NCBI RefSeq assembly: GCF_014779795.1
Contig: NZ_JACXZS010000004.1
Coordinates: forward strand, 124,001-188,000
DNA from: Microbacterium helvum
GTDB taxonomy: Bacteria > Actinomycetota > Actinomycetes > Actinomycetales > Microbacteriaceae
Direction of reading: 5' to 3'
Length of the DNA: 64,000 nucleotides
Below are positions 1-8,080 of the stretch, piece by piece (the stretch's first letter is position 1; each line of letters begins with the position of its first letter). The notes beneath the pieces were generated by a model. The model had not been told where the DNA came from and searched no databases. It was given only the letters and a program-made list of their open reading frames with translations. The position numbers were made by a program, and so were the translations under genes.

Positions 1-596
1 CCGCTGAGCAGCACGGGCGGAACCTCCAGCCCGCGCCACTCGGCGGGCTTGGTGTAGCTGGGGTACTCCAGCATCCCGAGCTCGTGGGATTCCTCGACGA
101 GGCTCTCGGGGTTGCCGACGACACCGGGGATCAGGCGCGATACGGCCTCGATGACAGCCATGGCGGCCACCTCGCCGCCGTTGAGCACGTAGTCCCCGAG
201 GCTCACCAGACGAACGCGGCCGCGAGCGGCGTAGTAGTCGACGACGCGCTGGTCGATACCCTCGTAGCGTCCGCAGGCGAACACCAGGTGCTGCTCCTGC
301 GCCAGCTCGCGTGCGAGCGGCTGCGAGAACAGCTCCCCCGCCGGCGAGGGCACCAGCAGCACGGCGTCGTCGCTCAGCACGGCGTCCAGCGCCTCGCCCC
401 ACGGCTCGGGCTTCATCACCATTCCCGCGCCGCCGCCGTACGGCGTGTCGTCGACGGTCCGGTGCCGGTCGTGGGTCCAGTCGCGCAGGTCGTGGACGTG
501 CATGTCGAGGATGCCGCGATCGCGGGCCTTGCCGATCAGCGAGACGCCGAGCACGTCGAAGAACGTCGGGAAGATCGTGACGATGTCGACGCGCAT
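1..596 (-). CDS. trmD: tRNA (guanine37-N1)-methyltransferase TrmD, 3' end cut by window
   Basis: TrmD methylates G37 next to the anticodon of tRNAs reading CNN codons, using SAM in its trefoil-knot fold. The reverse strand from 596 reads [14 protein letters not shown], then the family motifs [27 protein letters not shown] and [11 protein letters not shown]. About 198 codons are present and the C-terminal 30-50 residues lie outside the window. A TAGACT box (604-609) sits 7 nt before the ATG, so the gene probably has its own near-leaderless promoter. This fits its separation from rimM by the nitrate genes. Identification is secure. Confidence 0.95.
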   Translation of the reverse strand, partial: MRVDIVTIFPTFFDVLGVSLIGKARDRGILDMHVHDLRDWTHDRHRTVDDTPYGGGAGMVMKPEPWGEALDAVLSDDAVLLVPSPAGELFSQPLARELAQEQHLVFACGRYEGIDQRVVDYYAARGRVRLVSLGDYVLNGGEVAAMAVIEAVSRLIPGVVGNPESLVEESHELGMLEYPSYTKPAEWRGLEVPPVLLS

Positions 597-621
597 GCCT
601 TCGAGTCTAGAAGGAGCGCGT

Positions 622-693
622 GTTACCGACGTGTGACGGCAGCCCCACCCCGTGGGAGCGGGCGGCGTGATCGAGAAGTGACCGAGAGGTAAC
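622..693 (+). promoter_or_regulatory. Candidate GlnR half-site pairs upstream of the nitrate transporter gene
   Basis: Two pairs of 5-mers spaced 11 nt apart are visible: GTTAC-N6-GTGAC (622-637) and GTGAC-N6-GTAAC (678-693). They resemble the actinobacterial GlnR pattern gTnAC-N6-GaAAC, although the second box is imperfect in both. A TAGCGT box at 727-732 could be the -10, which would place the second pair about 50 nt upstream of transcription start. That position suits an activator. GlnR control of nitrate assimilation is known in other actinobacteria; here it is inferred from sequence only. Confidence 0.35.
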
Positions 694-774
694 CGGCCCG
701 CACGACGGCCCGAAACACCCGCTTCCTAGCGTGGACGCACACTCATCCGCAGTGCCCGCTCACAGGGAGGCGCC

Positions 775-2196
775 ATGACCACCACCGTGACCCCGTCGTC
801 GACGGATGCCGCAGCTCTGCCCCTCGCCTCGCCACCGGGTGCGCTCACCCGGCGCGCGGGACGCTGGATCGACGGCTGGAACGCCGAGGACCCCGAGTTC
901 TGGCGCAGCCAGGGCCGTGCGATCGCGCGGCGCAACCTCGGCTGGTCGATCTTCGCCGAGTTCCTCGGGTTCATCATCTGGCAGCTGTGGAGCATCGTCG
1001 TCGTGATGCTGCCCGCCGCCGGCTTCGAGCTCACCAGCTCGCAGTCCTTCTGGCTCATCTCGCTGCCGAGCCTCGTGGGTGCGACGCTGCGCTTCCCCTA
1101 CACGTTCATGGTCGCGATCTTCGGCGGCCGCAACTGGACGATCATCTCGGCCGGACTCCTGCTCATCCCCGCGGTGCTGCTCGGCATCGTCGTCGGCAAC
1201 CCCGACACGCCGTTCGGCGTGCTGCTGCTGGTCGCGGCGCTGGGCGGCGTCGGCGGCGGCAACTTCGCCAGCTCGATGGCGAACATCACCTACTTCTTCC
1301 CGCAGAAGGAGAAGGGCTGGGCGCTCGGCCTCAACGCCGCGGGCGGCAACCTCGGCACGTCGGTCGCGCAGTTCGCGGTGCCGATCGTGGTGACCATCGG
1401 CGCCGGTGCGACGCTCAACATCTCGCTCGCGGGCTGGATGTGGATCCCGCTCATCCTCGTCGCGATGTTCGGCGCGTGGCGCTACATGGACAACCTCTCG
1501 TCCGCCAAGGCCGACTTCGCCGGCTCGGCGGCGGCCCTGCGCGAGCCGCACCTGTGGATCATGGCCGTGCTCTACATCGGCACCTTCGGCTCGTTCATCG
1601 GCTTCGCGAGCGTCTTCCCGAAGCTCATCGCCGACCAGTTCCCCGCATTCTCCACGATCCAGGTCGGGCAGGCGGCCGTGTCTCTGGCGTTCCTCGGGGC
1701 GCTCGTCGGCTCGCTCGCCCGTCCGTACGGCGGACGACTGGCCGACCGCTTCGGCGGTGCGCGCGTGACGGTCGGCGCATTCGCGGTGATGGCCCTCGGC
1801 GCGCTCACCCTCGTGTGGACGATGCCGCTGCGCAGCTTCGCGGTCTTCCTCGCGTGCTTCCTCGTGCTCTTCGCCGCGACCGGCATGGGCAACGGCTCGA
1901 CGTACCGGATGATCCCGAGCATCTTCGCCGCCCGATCGCTGGCGCGCGGCATCGAGTCCGGATCGGACGACGCGCTGCGCATGCAGCGCAAGGCGGCAGC
2001 GGCTCTCGGCCTCATCTCCGCCATCGGCGCGTACGGCGGCTTCCTCGTGCCCCAGGTGCTCAACGCGTCGCAGCTCGCCACCGGCGGCTACACGGCGGCC
2101 TTCCTCGGCTTCGTCGCGGCGTACGTCGCCCTCCTGCTCGTGACGCTGCTGGTGTACGTCATCCCGCGCGCATCGCTCGCGAAGCAGCGCATCTGA
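775..2196 (+). CDS. narK: Nitrate/nitrite transporter of the NarK/NasA family (MFS)
   Basis: This 473-residue MFS protein should import nitrate, or exchange nitrate and nitrite, across the cytoplasmic membrane. About 12 hydrophobic segments are visible. The nitrate-signature stretch GGGNFASSMANITYFFP lies near residues 159-175, and a matching glycine-rich segment GMGNGSTYRMIP lies near 370-384. The start is set by the ribosome site AGGGAGG at 764-770. It converges on the nitrate reductase gene and shares a hairpin terminator with it, so the two form a nitrate uptake and reduction module. A dissimilatory nitrite-export role cannot be excluded, but the assimilatory-type reductase alongside argues for uptake. 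Confidence 0.88.
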   Translation: MTTTVTPSSTDAAALPLASPPGALTRRAGRWIDGWNAEDPEFWRSQGRAIARRNLGWSIFAEFLGFIIWQLWSIVVVMLPAAGFELTSSQSFWLISLPSLVGATLRFPYTFMVAIFGGRNWTIISAGLLLIPAVLLGIVVGNPDTPFGVLLLVAALGGVGGGNFASSMANITYFFPQKEKGWALGLNAAGGNLGTSVAQFAVPIVVTIGAGATLNISLAGWMWIPLILVAMFGAWRYMDNLSSAKADFAGSAAALREPHLWIMAVLYIGTFGSFIGFASVFPKLIADQFPAFSTIQVGQAAVSLAFLGALVGSLARPYGGRLADRFGGARVTVGAFAVMALGALTLVWTMPLRSFAVFLACFLVLFAATGMGNGSTYRMIPSIFAARSLARGIESGSDDALRMQRKAAAALGLISAIGAYGGFLVPQVLNASQLATGGYTAAFLGFVAAYVALLLVTLLVYVIPRASLAKQRI

Positions 2197-2205
2197 CCCA
2201 CGACC

Positions 2206-2250
2206 AAGGACGGAGTGGATGCCTCGGCCCGAGGCATCCACTCCGTCCTT
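2206..2250. terminator. Bidirectional hairpin terminator between convergent nitrate genes
   Basis: A perfect 21-bp stem (2206-2226 with 2230-2250) closes a 3-nt loop, starting AAGG and ending CCTT. It lies 10 nt after the transporter stop and can act on both strands. The stem contains the GGATGCC/GGCATCC heptamer that is abundant across this window. Confidence 0.85.
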
Positions 2251-2280
2251 CTGTCTGCACCGGCGGCCATCACAGCCCCG

Positions 2281-2339
2281 TTCGAATCGCGCACATTGCG
2301 CCGAATCCACCCCCGAACCCGCAAAGTGCGCGATTCGAA
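2281..2339. repeat. Palindromic intergenic repeat, 20-bp arms
   Basis: Arms at 2281-2300 (TTCGAATCGCGCACATTGCG) and 2320-2339 are inverted copies with one mismatch, separated by 19 nt. It sits after the shared terminator and before the nitrate reductase stop. Two hairpins in one short gap suggest this second one is a dispersed palindromic element, not a terminator. Only one copy is present in the window, so repeat status is inferred from its structure. Confidence 0.5.
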
Positions 2340-2368
2340 GCGAAGAACGGCGACCGCAGGCAGCGGTG

Positions 2369-5300
2369 TCAGTAGACGTCGCGCACGTAGCGGGCGTCCG
2401 AGGCGAGGGTGCGCAGGTACTCCCCCGCGGCCTCCTCGCCCAGGCCGCCGTGCTGCTGCGCGATGGTCGCGAGCGTCGCCTCGACGTCCTTCGCCATGCG
2501 GGCGGCGTCGCCGCACACGTACACGTGCGCGCCCTCCTCCAGCCAGCGCCACAGCCGCGCGCCGTGCTCGAGCATGCGATCCTGCACGTAGATCTTCTGA
2601 CGCTGGTCGCGCGAGAACGCGAGATCGAGGCGCGTCAGGAAGCCGTCGTCGTGCATCGCGACGAGCTCATCGCGGTAATAGAAGTCGCTCACCGCGTGCT
2701 GCTCGCCGAAGAACAGCCAGTTGCGCCCGGTGTGGCCGTCGGCGCGGCGGTCGTGCAGGAACGCCCGGAAGGGGGCGACACCGGTGCCGGGGCCGATCAT
2801 GATCATGGGGGTGTCTGCCGCTGTCGGCGGCCGAAAGGCGGGTGTCCGCTGCAGGTACACCGGCGCGGCCGGCGCCTCGCCGTCAGCGAGGAAGGTGGAG
2901 CAGACACCGCCGCGGGTGCGCCCCGACTCGGTCTCGAAGCGCACGACCGAGACGGTGAGCTCCACCGTGTCGGGGTCCACCTTGGGACTCGACGAGATGG
3001 AGTACTGGCGCGGCTGCAGACGCTTCAGCACGCTCGCCCACTCCTCGGCCGACGCACTCACCGGATAGTCCCGCACGAGGTCGATCGCCTGCTGGCTCCA
3101 CAGGAACTGGTCCAGGCGGCTCTTGTTCTCACGTCGGAGCAGCGTCGACAGCCCGCTGTCCCCGCTGCGATCGGCGACGAAGCGCACCAGATCCGGCGGT
3201 GTCTTCGTGATGTCGAGCCGCGTGCGCAGGGCGTCGGCGAACGTGCGCTCCTCGCCGTCGATCTCGACGACCGCGCTCGGCGCGATCCCGGTCGCATCCA
3301 GCCACTCGGCGACGACCGCGCCGGAGTTCGCGCACACGACGCCCAGCGAATCTCCTGCCTCGTAGGCGGCACCGGTGTCGGACAGGTCGAACGCGAACCG
3401 GCGCACCTCTTTCTGCGATCCGGGTCCGCTCAGCAGGTCGTTGCGCACGAGCGTGGCGTGCACCGGGTTGGCGCGCGTGAACAGGCGCTTGGCGGGCGCC
3501 GGCGCCGAGCCGGCGACCGCGGGACCCACCGGCGCCTCGGCCCCCACGTCAGCAAGCGTCGCGAGGATCTGGCTGAGCCACGCCTCGCGCGGGGCGTCGG
3601 CGTCCGGCTCGAGGTCGACGCGATCCAGGAGCGCGGTCGCGCCCAGCTGGCCCAGGCGCTCGTCGAGACGGCGGCCGTGACCGCAGAAGTCGTCGTAGTT
3701 CGAGTCCCCCATCGCGAGCACCGCATACTGCAGGCCCGACAGCTCCGGTGCGCCCTCGGCGTTGAGGTCGTGCCACAGCGACGCGGCGTTGTCGGGCGGG
3801 CCGCCGTCGCCGAACGTCGAGGTCACCACGAGCAGTCGGCGCACCTCGGTCAGATCCGCCGCCCGCAGCTCGGCCATGCTGCGCGCCCGCGCGGGAATGC
3901 CGCGCGCGCCGAGAGCCGCGGTCGCGACGGCCGCGAACTCCTCGGCGTTGCCGGTCTGCGATCCCCACAGCACGACGACCTCTTCGGGCGTGCCGGCGGC
4001 ACCGGCCGCCGGCATCCCACCCGCGGAAGGACCGCGCGAGAACGCGCCCGCGAGAACGCCGTCGAACCAGCCGCGCACGAGCGCGCCGAGCGGAGCCTCG
4101 GGCGGCAGCACGGGCACCTGCCCGGGAGCGAGGGCGACCGAGCGCACCATCGACAGGAAGCCGGCGAGGTAGGCCCCCTCGACGTCGGTCAGTGCGGGCG
4201 GCGTGATCGCGACGCCCGCGCCCACCAGTGCCGCCTCGACCTCGCCACCGTCGTCGGCCGTGGCAGAGGCGGGGCCGACGCGGCGCAGCGACACCGCGGC
4301 GTACTTGAACTCCGGCTGCGCCGACAGCGCGTCGACCGCATCGCTGGTGACGGCGTTCACCGTGACGTACTCGCCGTGCTCGTCGTTCCAGTGGAAGGGT
4401 GCGAACAGCCCGCCCTGCTGCACCCGGTCGGTCAGCACCGCAGGCACCACGATGCGCCCGCGGCGGGACGCGACCTCGACCTGGTCGCCGTCGGCGATGC
4501 CGTGCAGCTCGGCGTCGATCGGGTGCACCTCGACGAACGGGCCGGGGTGCAGCCTCGCGAGCTTGGCGACCCGGCCGGTCTTCGTCATCGTGTGCCAGTG
4601 GTGGGGCAGACGGCCGGTGTTGAGCACCCACGGATAGTCGTCGTCGGGCAGCTCTGCCGGATCCAGGTGCGGTCGGGCGAGGAACTGCGCGCGCCGCGAC
4701 GGCGTCGCGAACGCCAGCCGCGGCACGGTGCCGTCGGCCTCGACGTGAAGCGTCTGGCTCACACCGTCGTTGAGATACCGGATCGGATGCCGGGCCCCGG
4801 CGTCGTCCGGCGGCGCCGGCCACTGCACCGGCGCCTGCCGCAGACGCTCGTAGGACACCCCGCGCAGATCCCAGCCGGTGCGCGGGTTCCAGAATCCGCG
4901 GATCTCGTCGAAGACCTCCTCGCTGGAGGCGAAGTCGAAGCCGTCGAAGCCCATCGCGCGGGCGATCTGGCAGATCGTCAGCCAGTCCGGCTGCGCTTCA
5001 CCGGGCGCGGGCAGCACCTCCTGCACGAGGGTCATGGTGCGATCGCTGCTGACGCTGACCCCGTCGGACTCCACCCACAGCGTCGCCGGCAGCACCACGT
5101 CGGCGTATGCCGAGGTCGCCGTGTCGCCGTACACGTCCTGGACGATGACGAGCTCGGCGGCCTCAAGCGCTTCGATCACCGTGCGACGGTTCGCCACCGA
5201 GGCGACCGGGTTGCTGCAGATGATCCAGACGGCCTTGATCTCGCCGGCCGCCGCGCGGCGGAACAGGTCGATCGTGCCGGCGCCGGATTCGGCCCGGATG

Positions 5301-6457
5301 GACCCGGGTGCGATGCCCCAGCGCTCCTCGACGAACGCGCGGTCGTCGGCGTCGAACACGGCGCGCTGGCCGGGCAGGCCCGGACCCATGTACCCCATCT
5401 CGCGCCCGCCCATCGCATTCGGCTGGCCGGTGAGCGAGAAGGGGCCGCTGCCCGGCCGGCAGATCGCCCCGGTGGCCAGGTGCAGGTTGCAGATCGCGTT
5501 GGTCGACCACGTGCCGTGCGTGGACTGGTTGAGTCCCATGGTCCACAGGGTCATCCATTCGCCGGCCTCGCCGATCCAGCGTGCGGCGGTGCGGATGTCG
5601 TCCTCGGCGAGCCCGGTGAGCTCGGCAACGCGCTCGGGCGGATAGCCGGCGAGGAGCTCCGGCATGCGCTCCCAGCCCTCGGTGTGCGCGGCGATGAACT
5701 CCTCGTCGATGTGCCCCGCCTCGACGATCAGGTGCAGCAGCCCGTTCAGCAGTGCGAGGTCCGTCCCCGGCCGGATCTGCAGGAACAGGTCGGCGCGGTC
5801 GGCGGTGGCGGTGCGGCGCGGGTCGACGACGATGAGGCGCGCGCCCTGCTTGAGGCGGTCGGCCATCCGCAGGAACAGGATCGGGTGGCAGTCGGCGGCG
5901 TTCGAGCCGATCACGAAGAAGAGGTCGGCGCGGTCGAAGTCCTCATACGATCCGGGTGGTCCGTCGGCGCCGAGCGACTGCTTGTAGCCGGTGCCGGCCG
6001 ACGCCATGCACAGGCGCGAGTTGGACTCGATGTGGATCCCCCGCAGGTACCCCTTCACGAGCTTGTTCGAGAGGTACTGCGCCTCCATGCTCATCTGCCC
6101 CGACACGTACAGCGCGACGGCATCGGGCCCGTGCTCGTCGACGATCGCGCGCAGGCGTGCGGCGGCCCTCGTCACGGCATCCGCGACGGGGGCCGGCACG
6201 GCCGGCTCTCCGCGTGCGGGGCGCAGGAGCGCCGTGGTGAGGCGGCCGGGGGCCTGCATCAGATCGGCGTGCGTGGCGCCCTTGGTGCACAGCCTGCCCG
6301 CGTTGGTAGGGTGCTCGCGGTCGCCGGCGACCTTGGTGAGGACGAATGGATGCCCCGTCCCAGGGTGGGAGGCGGTCACAGCGATGCCGCAGCCGACACC
6401 GCAGTACGAGCACACGGTTCTCACCGCAGTGCGCTCCCGGTCCACGGCATCACCCAT
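2369..6457 (-). CDS. nasC: Assimilatory nitrate reductase fused to CysJ-type flavoprotein reductase
   Basis: This 1362-residue protein should reduce nitrate to nitrite in the cytoplasm with electrons from NAD(P)H. The N-terminal half is a molybdopterin oxidoreductase of the NasC/NarB group. It has [4Fe-4S] ligands Cys16, Cys19, Cys23 and Cys57, and the motif NSRLCMASAG whose Cys150 is the expected Mo ligand. A linker of about 100 residues without cysteines follows. Then come an FMN flavodoxin domain (WGSQTGNAEEFA near 829), an FAD domain (RQYSISSSP near 1150) and an NADPH site (GPGTGVAPFRAF near 1222), ending in RDVY as in CysJ. The fusion supplies its own electron donor module. No nitrite reductase or molybdopterin synthesis gene is in the window. 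Confidence 0.9.
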   Translation of the reverse strand: MGDAVDRERTAVRTVCSYCGVGCGIAVTASHPGTGHPFVLTKVAGDREHPTNAGRLCTKGATHADLMQAPGRLTTALLRPARGEPAVPAPVADAVTRAAARLRAIVDEHGPDAVALYVSGQMSMEAQYLSNKLVKGYLRGIHIESNSRLCMASAGTGYKQSLGADGPPGSYEDFDRADLFFVIGSNAADCHPILFLRMADRLKQGARLIVVDPRRTATADRADLFLQIRPGTDLALLNGLLHLIVEAGHIDEEFIAAHTEGWERMPELLAGYPPERVAELTGLAEDDIRTAARWIGEAGEWMTLWTMGLNQSTHGTWSTNAICNLHLATGAICRPGSGPFSLTGQPNAMGGREMGYMGPGLPGQRAVFDADDRAFVEERWGIAPGSIRAESGAGTIDLFRRAAAGEIKAVWIICSNPVASVANRRTVIEALEAAELVIVQDVYGDTATSAYADVVLPATLWVESDGVSVSSDRTMTLVQEVLPAPGEAQPDWLTICQIARAMGFDGFDFASSEEVFDEIRGFWNPRTGWDLRGVSYERLRQAPVQWPAPPDDAGARHPIRYLNDGVSQTLHVEADGTVPRLAFATPSRRAQFLARPHLDPAELPDDDYPWVLNTGRLPHHWHTMTKTGRVAKLARLHPGPFVEVHPIDAELHGIADGDQVEVASRRGRIVVPAVLTDRVQQGGLFAPFHWNDEHGEYVTVNAVTSDAVDALSAQPEFKYAAVSLRRVGPASATADDGGEVEAALVGAGVAITPPALTDVEGAYLAGFLSMVRSVALAPGQVPVLPPEAPLGALVRGWFDGVLAGAFSRGPSAGGMPAAGAAGTPEEVVVLWGSQTGNAEEFAAVATAALGARGIPARARSMAELRAADLTEVRRLLVVTSTFGDGGPPDNAASLWHDLNAEGAPELSGLQYAVLAMGDSNYDDFCGHGRRLDERLGQLGATALLDRVDLEPDADAPREAWLSQILATLADVGAEAPVGPAVAGSAPAPAKRLFTRANPVHATLVRNDLLSGPGSQKEVRRFAFDLSDTGAAYEAGDSLGVVCANSGAVVAEWLDATGIAPSAVVEIDGEERTFADALRTRLDITKTPPDLVRFVADRSGDSGLSTLLRRENKSRLDQFLWSQQAIDLVRDYPVSASAEEWASVLKRLQPRQYSISSSPKVDPDTVELTVSVVRFETESGRTRGGVCSTFLADGEAPAAPVYLQRTPAFRPPTAADTPMIMIGPGTGVAPFRAFLHDRRADGHTGRNWLFFGEQHAVSDFYYRDELVAMHDDGFLTRLDLAFSRDQRQKIYVQDRMLEHGARLWRWLEEGAHVYVCGDAARMAKDVEATLATIAQQHGGLGEEAAGEYLRTLASDARYVRDVY

Positions 6458-6502
6458 GCCATCCAGGCTCGGGCACCGAGGTTCCAGGGCGTTTCCCGCC
6501 GT

Positions 6503-6518
6503 GTTTCCCGCAGATCAC
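6503..6518 (-). promoter_or_regulatory. Candidate GlnR half-site pair upstream of nitrate reductase
   Basis: On the minus strand GTGAT-N6-GAAAC precedes the reductase start by about 45 nt. The second box is a perfect match to the GlnR b-box and the first differs at one base from gTnAC. Together with the boxes before the transporter gene it suggests shared nitrogen control. This is inference from pattern alone. Confidence 0.35.
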
Positions 6519-6558
6519 ATCTGCTGCACGGCGGGGCGCGAGGGCGTGTGAGAGGGGA

Positions 6559-7224
6559 TCAGTCCTCGGTCGCGGCGGGCTCCGCCGCGGCGGTCTCGCC
6601 GCCGTCGCTCTGGTCGGCGCGCTCTTCGGGCAGGTCTTCGAACAGACCAGCGGGCGGCGTCACGACGACACGACCGCCGGCGATGTCGACCTCGGGGACG
6701 ATGGCCTTGACGAACGGAACCAGCACCTCGTCGTCGCCGACGCGCACGATCAGCAGATCCTGAGCGGGCAGGTGCTCGACGCGTGCCACACGGCCGACGA
6801 CAGCGCCGTCACGCACGACCTCGAGGCCGACGAGCTGATGGTCGAACCAGGCGTCCTCTTCGACGGTCGCCGACTGGGCGTCCTCGTCGATCCACAGGAT
6901 CGCGCGGATCAGTTCCTCCGCCGTGTCGCGATCCTCGACACCCTCGAAGAACGCGACAGGGTGGCTGTTCATCCAGCGGAAGTCGCGGACCGTCAGCGGC
7001 TTGCCGTGCCACGGAGAGGACTCCGGCACCTGCAGGGTGAAGGTCGCGCCAGGGACGAACCGGCCGTCGGGATCGTCGGTGTACAGCTCCAGCTTGATGG
7101 CGCCCTTGAGTCCGTGCGCCTTCACGAGGCGGCCGACTCGCAGCTGCGTCTTGCCGGTGGGGGGAACTGCGTTCACGGGCTTGCGGGCGTCCTCGCCCGA
7201 TCCCGTGGTGTCTTCGCCTGCCAC
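6559..7224 (-). CDS. rimM: Ribosome maturation factor RimM
   Basis: RimM binds ribosomal protein S19 and helps mature the 30S head domain. The protein has 221 residues, longer than the usual 170-180, because of low-complexity tails at both ends. The N-terminal domain motif LRVGRLVKAHGLKGAIKLEL begins near residue 26 and a PRC-barrel region begins near AWFDHQLVGLEVV. It starts 1 nt downstream of the khpA stop, so the two are co-transcribed. Its usual partner trmD lies almost 6 kb further on, beyond the nitrate genes, which is unusual. Confidence 0.95.
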   Translation of the reverse strand: MAGEDTTGSGEDARKPVNAVPPTGKTQLRVGRLVKAHGLKGAIKLELYTDDPDGRFVPGATFTLQVPESSPWHGKPLTVRDFRWMNSHPVAFFEGVEDRDTAEELIRAILWIDEDAQSATVEEDAWFDHQLVGLEVVRDGAVVGRVARVEHLPAQDLLIVRVGDDEVLVPFVKAIVPEVDIAGGRVVVTPPAGLFEDLPEERADQSDGGETAAAEPAATED

Positions 7225-7225
7225 C

Positions 7226-7456
7226 TCAGTCGTCCGCCACGTCGACGCGCACGCGGCGGCCGTCGGCGAGGGCAGTGATGAGAGTGCGCAGGGCTTTGGC
7301 CGTGCGGCCGCCGCGCCCGATCACGCGACCCCGGTCGTCGGGGTGGACGTGCACCTCGAGCACGTCGCCGCGAGGCGACGTGGACGAGTCGATGCGGACG
7401 TCGTCGGGGTGATCGACGATCCCCTTGACGACGTGTTCGAGCGCGGCGGCGAGCAA
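7226..7456 (-). CDS. khpA: KH-domain RNA-binding protein KhpA
   Basis: This 76-residue single type II KH protein carries the GxxG loop in IGRGGRTAKALRTL. KhpA proteins (also called YlqC) bind RNA and in several Gram-positive bacteria act with KhpB/Jag in cell-division and envelope control. It lies 4 nt after rpsP and directly before rimM, the standard order of this ribosomal operon in actinobacteria. Family and position agree, so identification is strong. Confidence 0.93.
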   Translation of the reverse strand: MLAAALEHVVKGIVDHPDDVRIDSSTSPRGDVLEVHVHPDDRGRVIGRGGRTAKALRTLITALADGRRVRVDVADD

Positions 7457-7460
7457 CGGA

Positions 7461-7889
7461 TTACTCGGCGGACTCGGCGGCCTCGTCGGCCGCGTCGGTC
7501 GCCTCGTCGGCGGGAGCCTCGACGGGCTCGGCCTTCTTCTCAGCCTTGGGCTTGATGACCGACTTCTTCGAGGCGTCGGCCTCGAACGCGGCCTTGTCCT
7601 CGCGGGTCTTCACCGTCGAGACGGCGTTCTTGTCGCCCTTGAACTTGCCCCAATCGCCGGTCAGCTTGAGGATGGCGAGCACCTGCTCGGTCGGCTGCGC
7701 GCCGACACCCAGCCAGTACTGGGCACGCTCGGAGTCGACCTCGATGAACGAGGGCTCCTCGGTGGGGTGGTACTTGCCGATCTCTTCGATGACACGACCG
7801 TCGCGCTTGGTGCGCGAGTCGGCGACGACGATGCGGTAGTAAGGCGCGCGGATCTTGCCCAGGCGCTTGAGACGAATCTTGACAGCCAC
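7461..7889 (-). CDS. rpsP: 30S ribosomal protein S16
   Basis: The first 80 residues match S16 ([20 protein letters not shown], then [14 protein letters not shown]). The protein has 142 residues instead of about 80-90, because of a C-terminal tail rich in Ala, Glu, Asp and Lys from about residue 95; such tails are common in actinobacterial S16. The start is a GTG preceded by AGGAGA. It is the first gene of the rpsP-khpA-rimM operon. Confidence 0.96.
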   Translation of the reverse strand: MAVKIRLKRLGKIRAPYYRIVVADSRTKRDGRVIEEIGKYHPTEEPSFIEVDSERAQYWLGVGAQPTEQVLAILKLTGDWGKFKGDKNAVSTVKTREDKAAFEADASKKSVIKPKAEKKAEPVEAPADEATDAADEAAESAE

Positions 7890-7981
7890 GATTCTCCTGA
7901 ATGTGTGGAAGGGAACGAACCGGTCGCCTGGAGCGTGGGGTGCACACCCGGCGGGAGCTCAGAGGAGGAACAGCACGCTGG

Positions 7982-8014
7982 ATAGAGGGTCGAGCGCATG
8001 TTCCGACCCTCTAT
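7982..8014 (-). promoter_or_regulatory. Hairpin in the rpsP upstream region
   Basis: An 11-bp perfect inverted repeat (7982-7992 with 8004-8014) lies about 95 nt upstream of the rpsP start, between divergent genes. On the minus strand it is followed by TCTATC, which could be part of the rpsP promoter. Its place at the head of a ribosomal operon suggests a promoter or leader element. No upstream minus-strand gene needs a terminator here. Confidence 0.35.
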
Positions 8015-8080
8015 TGTGCCAGATGACGCGCCGTGTGACGAACCGTCGGGCTCGCGGCATCCGCGTGCCAAACTGTGCGC

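Noticed and set aside
2219..6763. Plus-strand open frame of about 1500 codons opposite the nitrate reductase
   Set aside because: It is antisense to a gene with clear family motifs, is Arg/Ala/Gly/Pro-rich with no recognisable domain, and arises from the high GC content.
7982..8014. Hairpin upstream of rpsP as a terminator
   Set aside because: The flanking genes are divergent, so no transcript ends here; I list it as a possible promoter or leader element instead.
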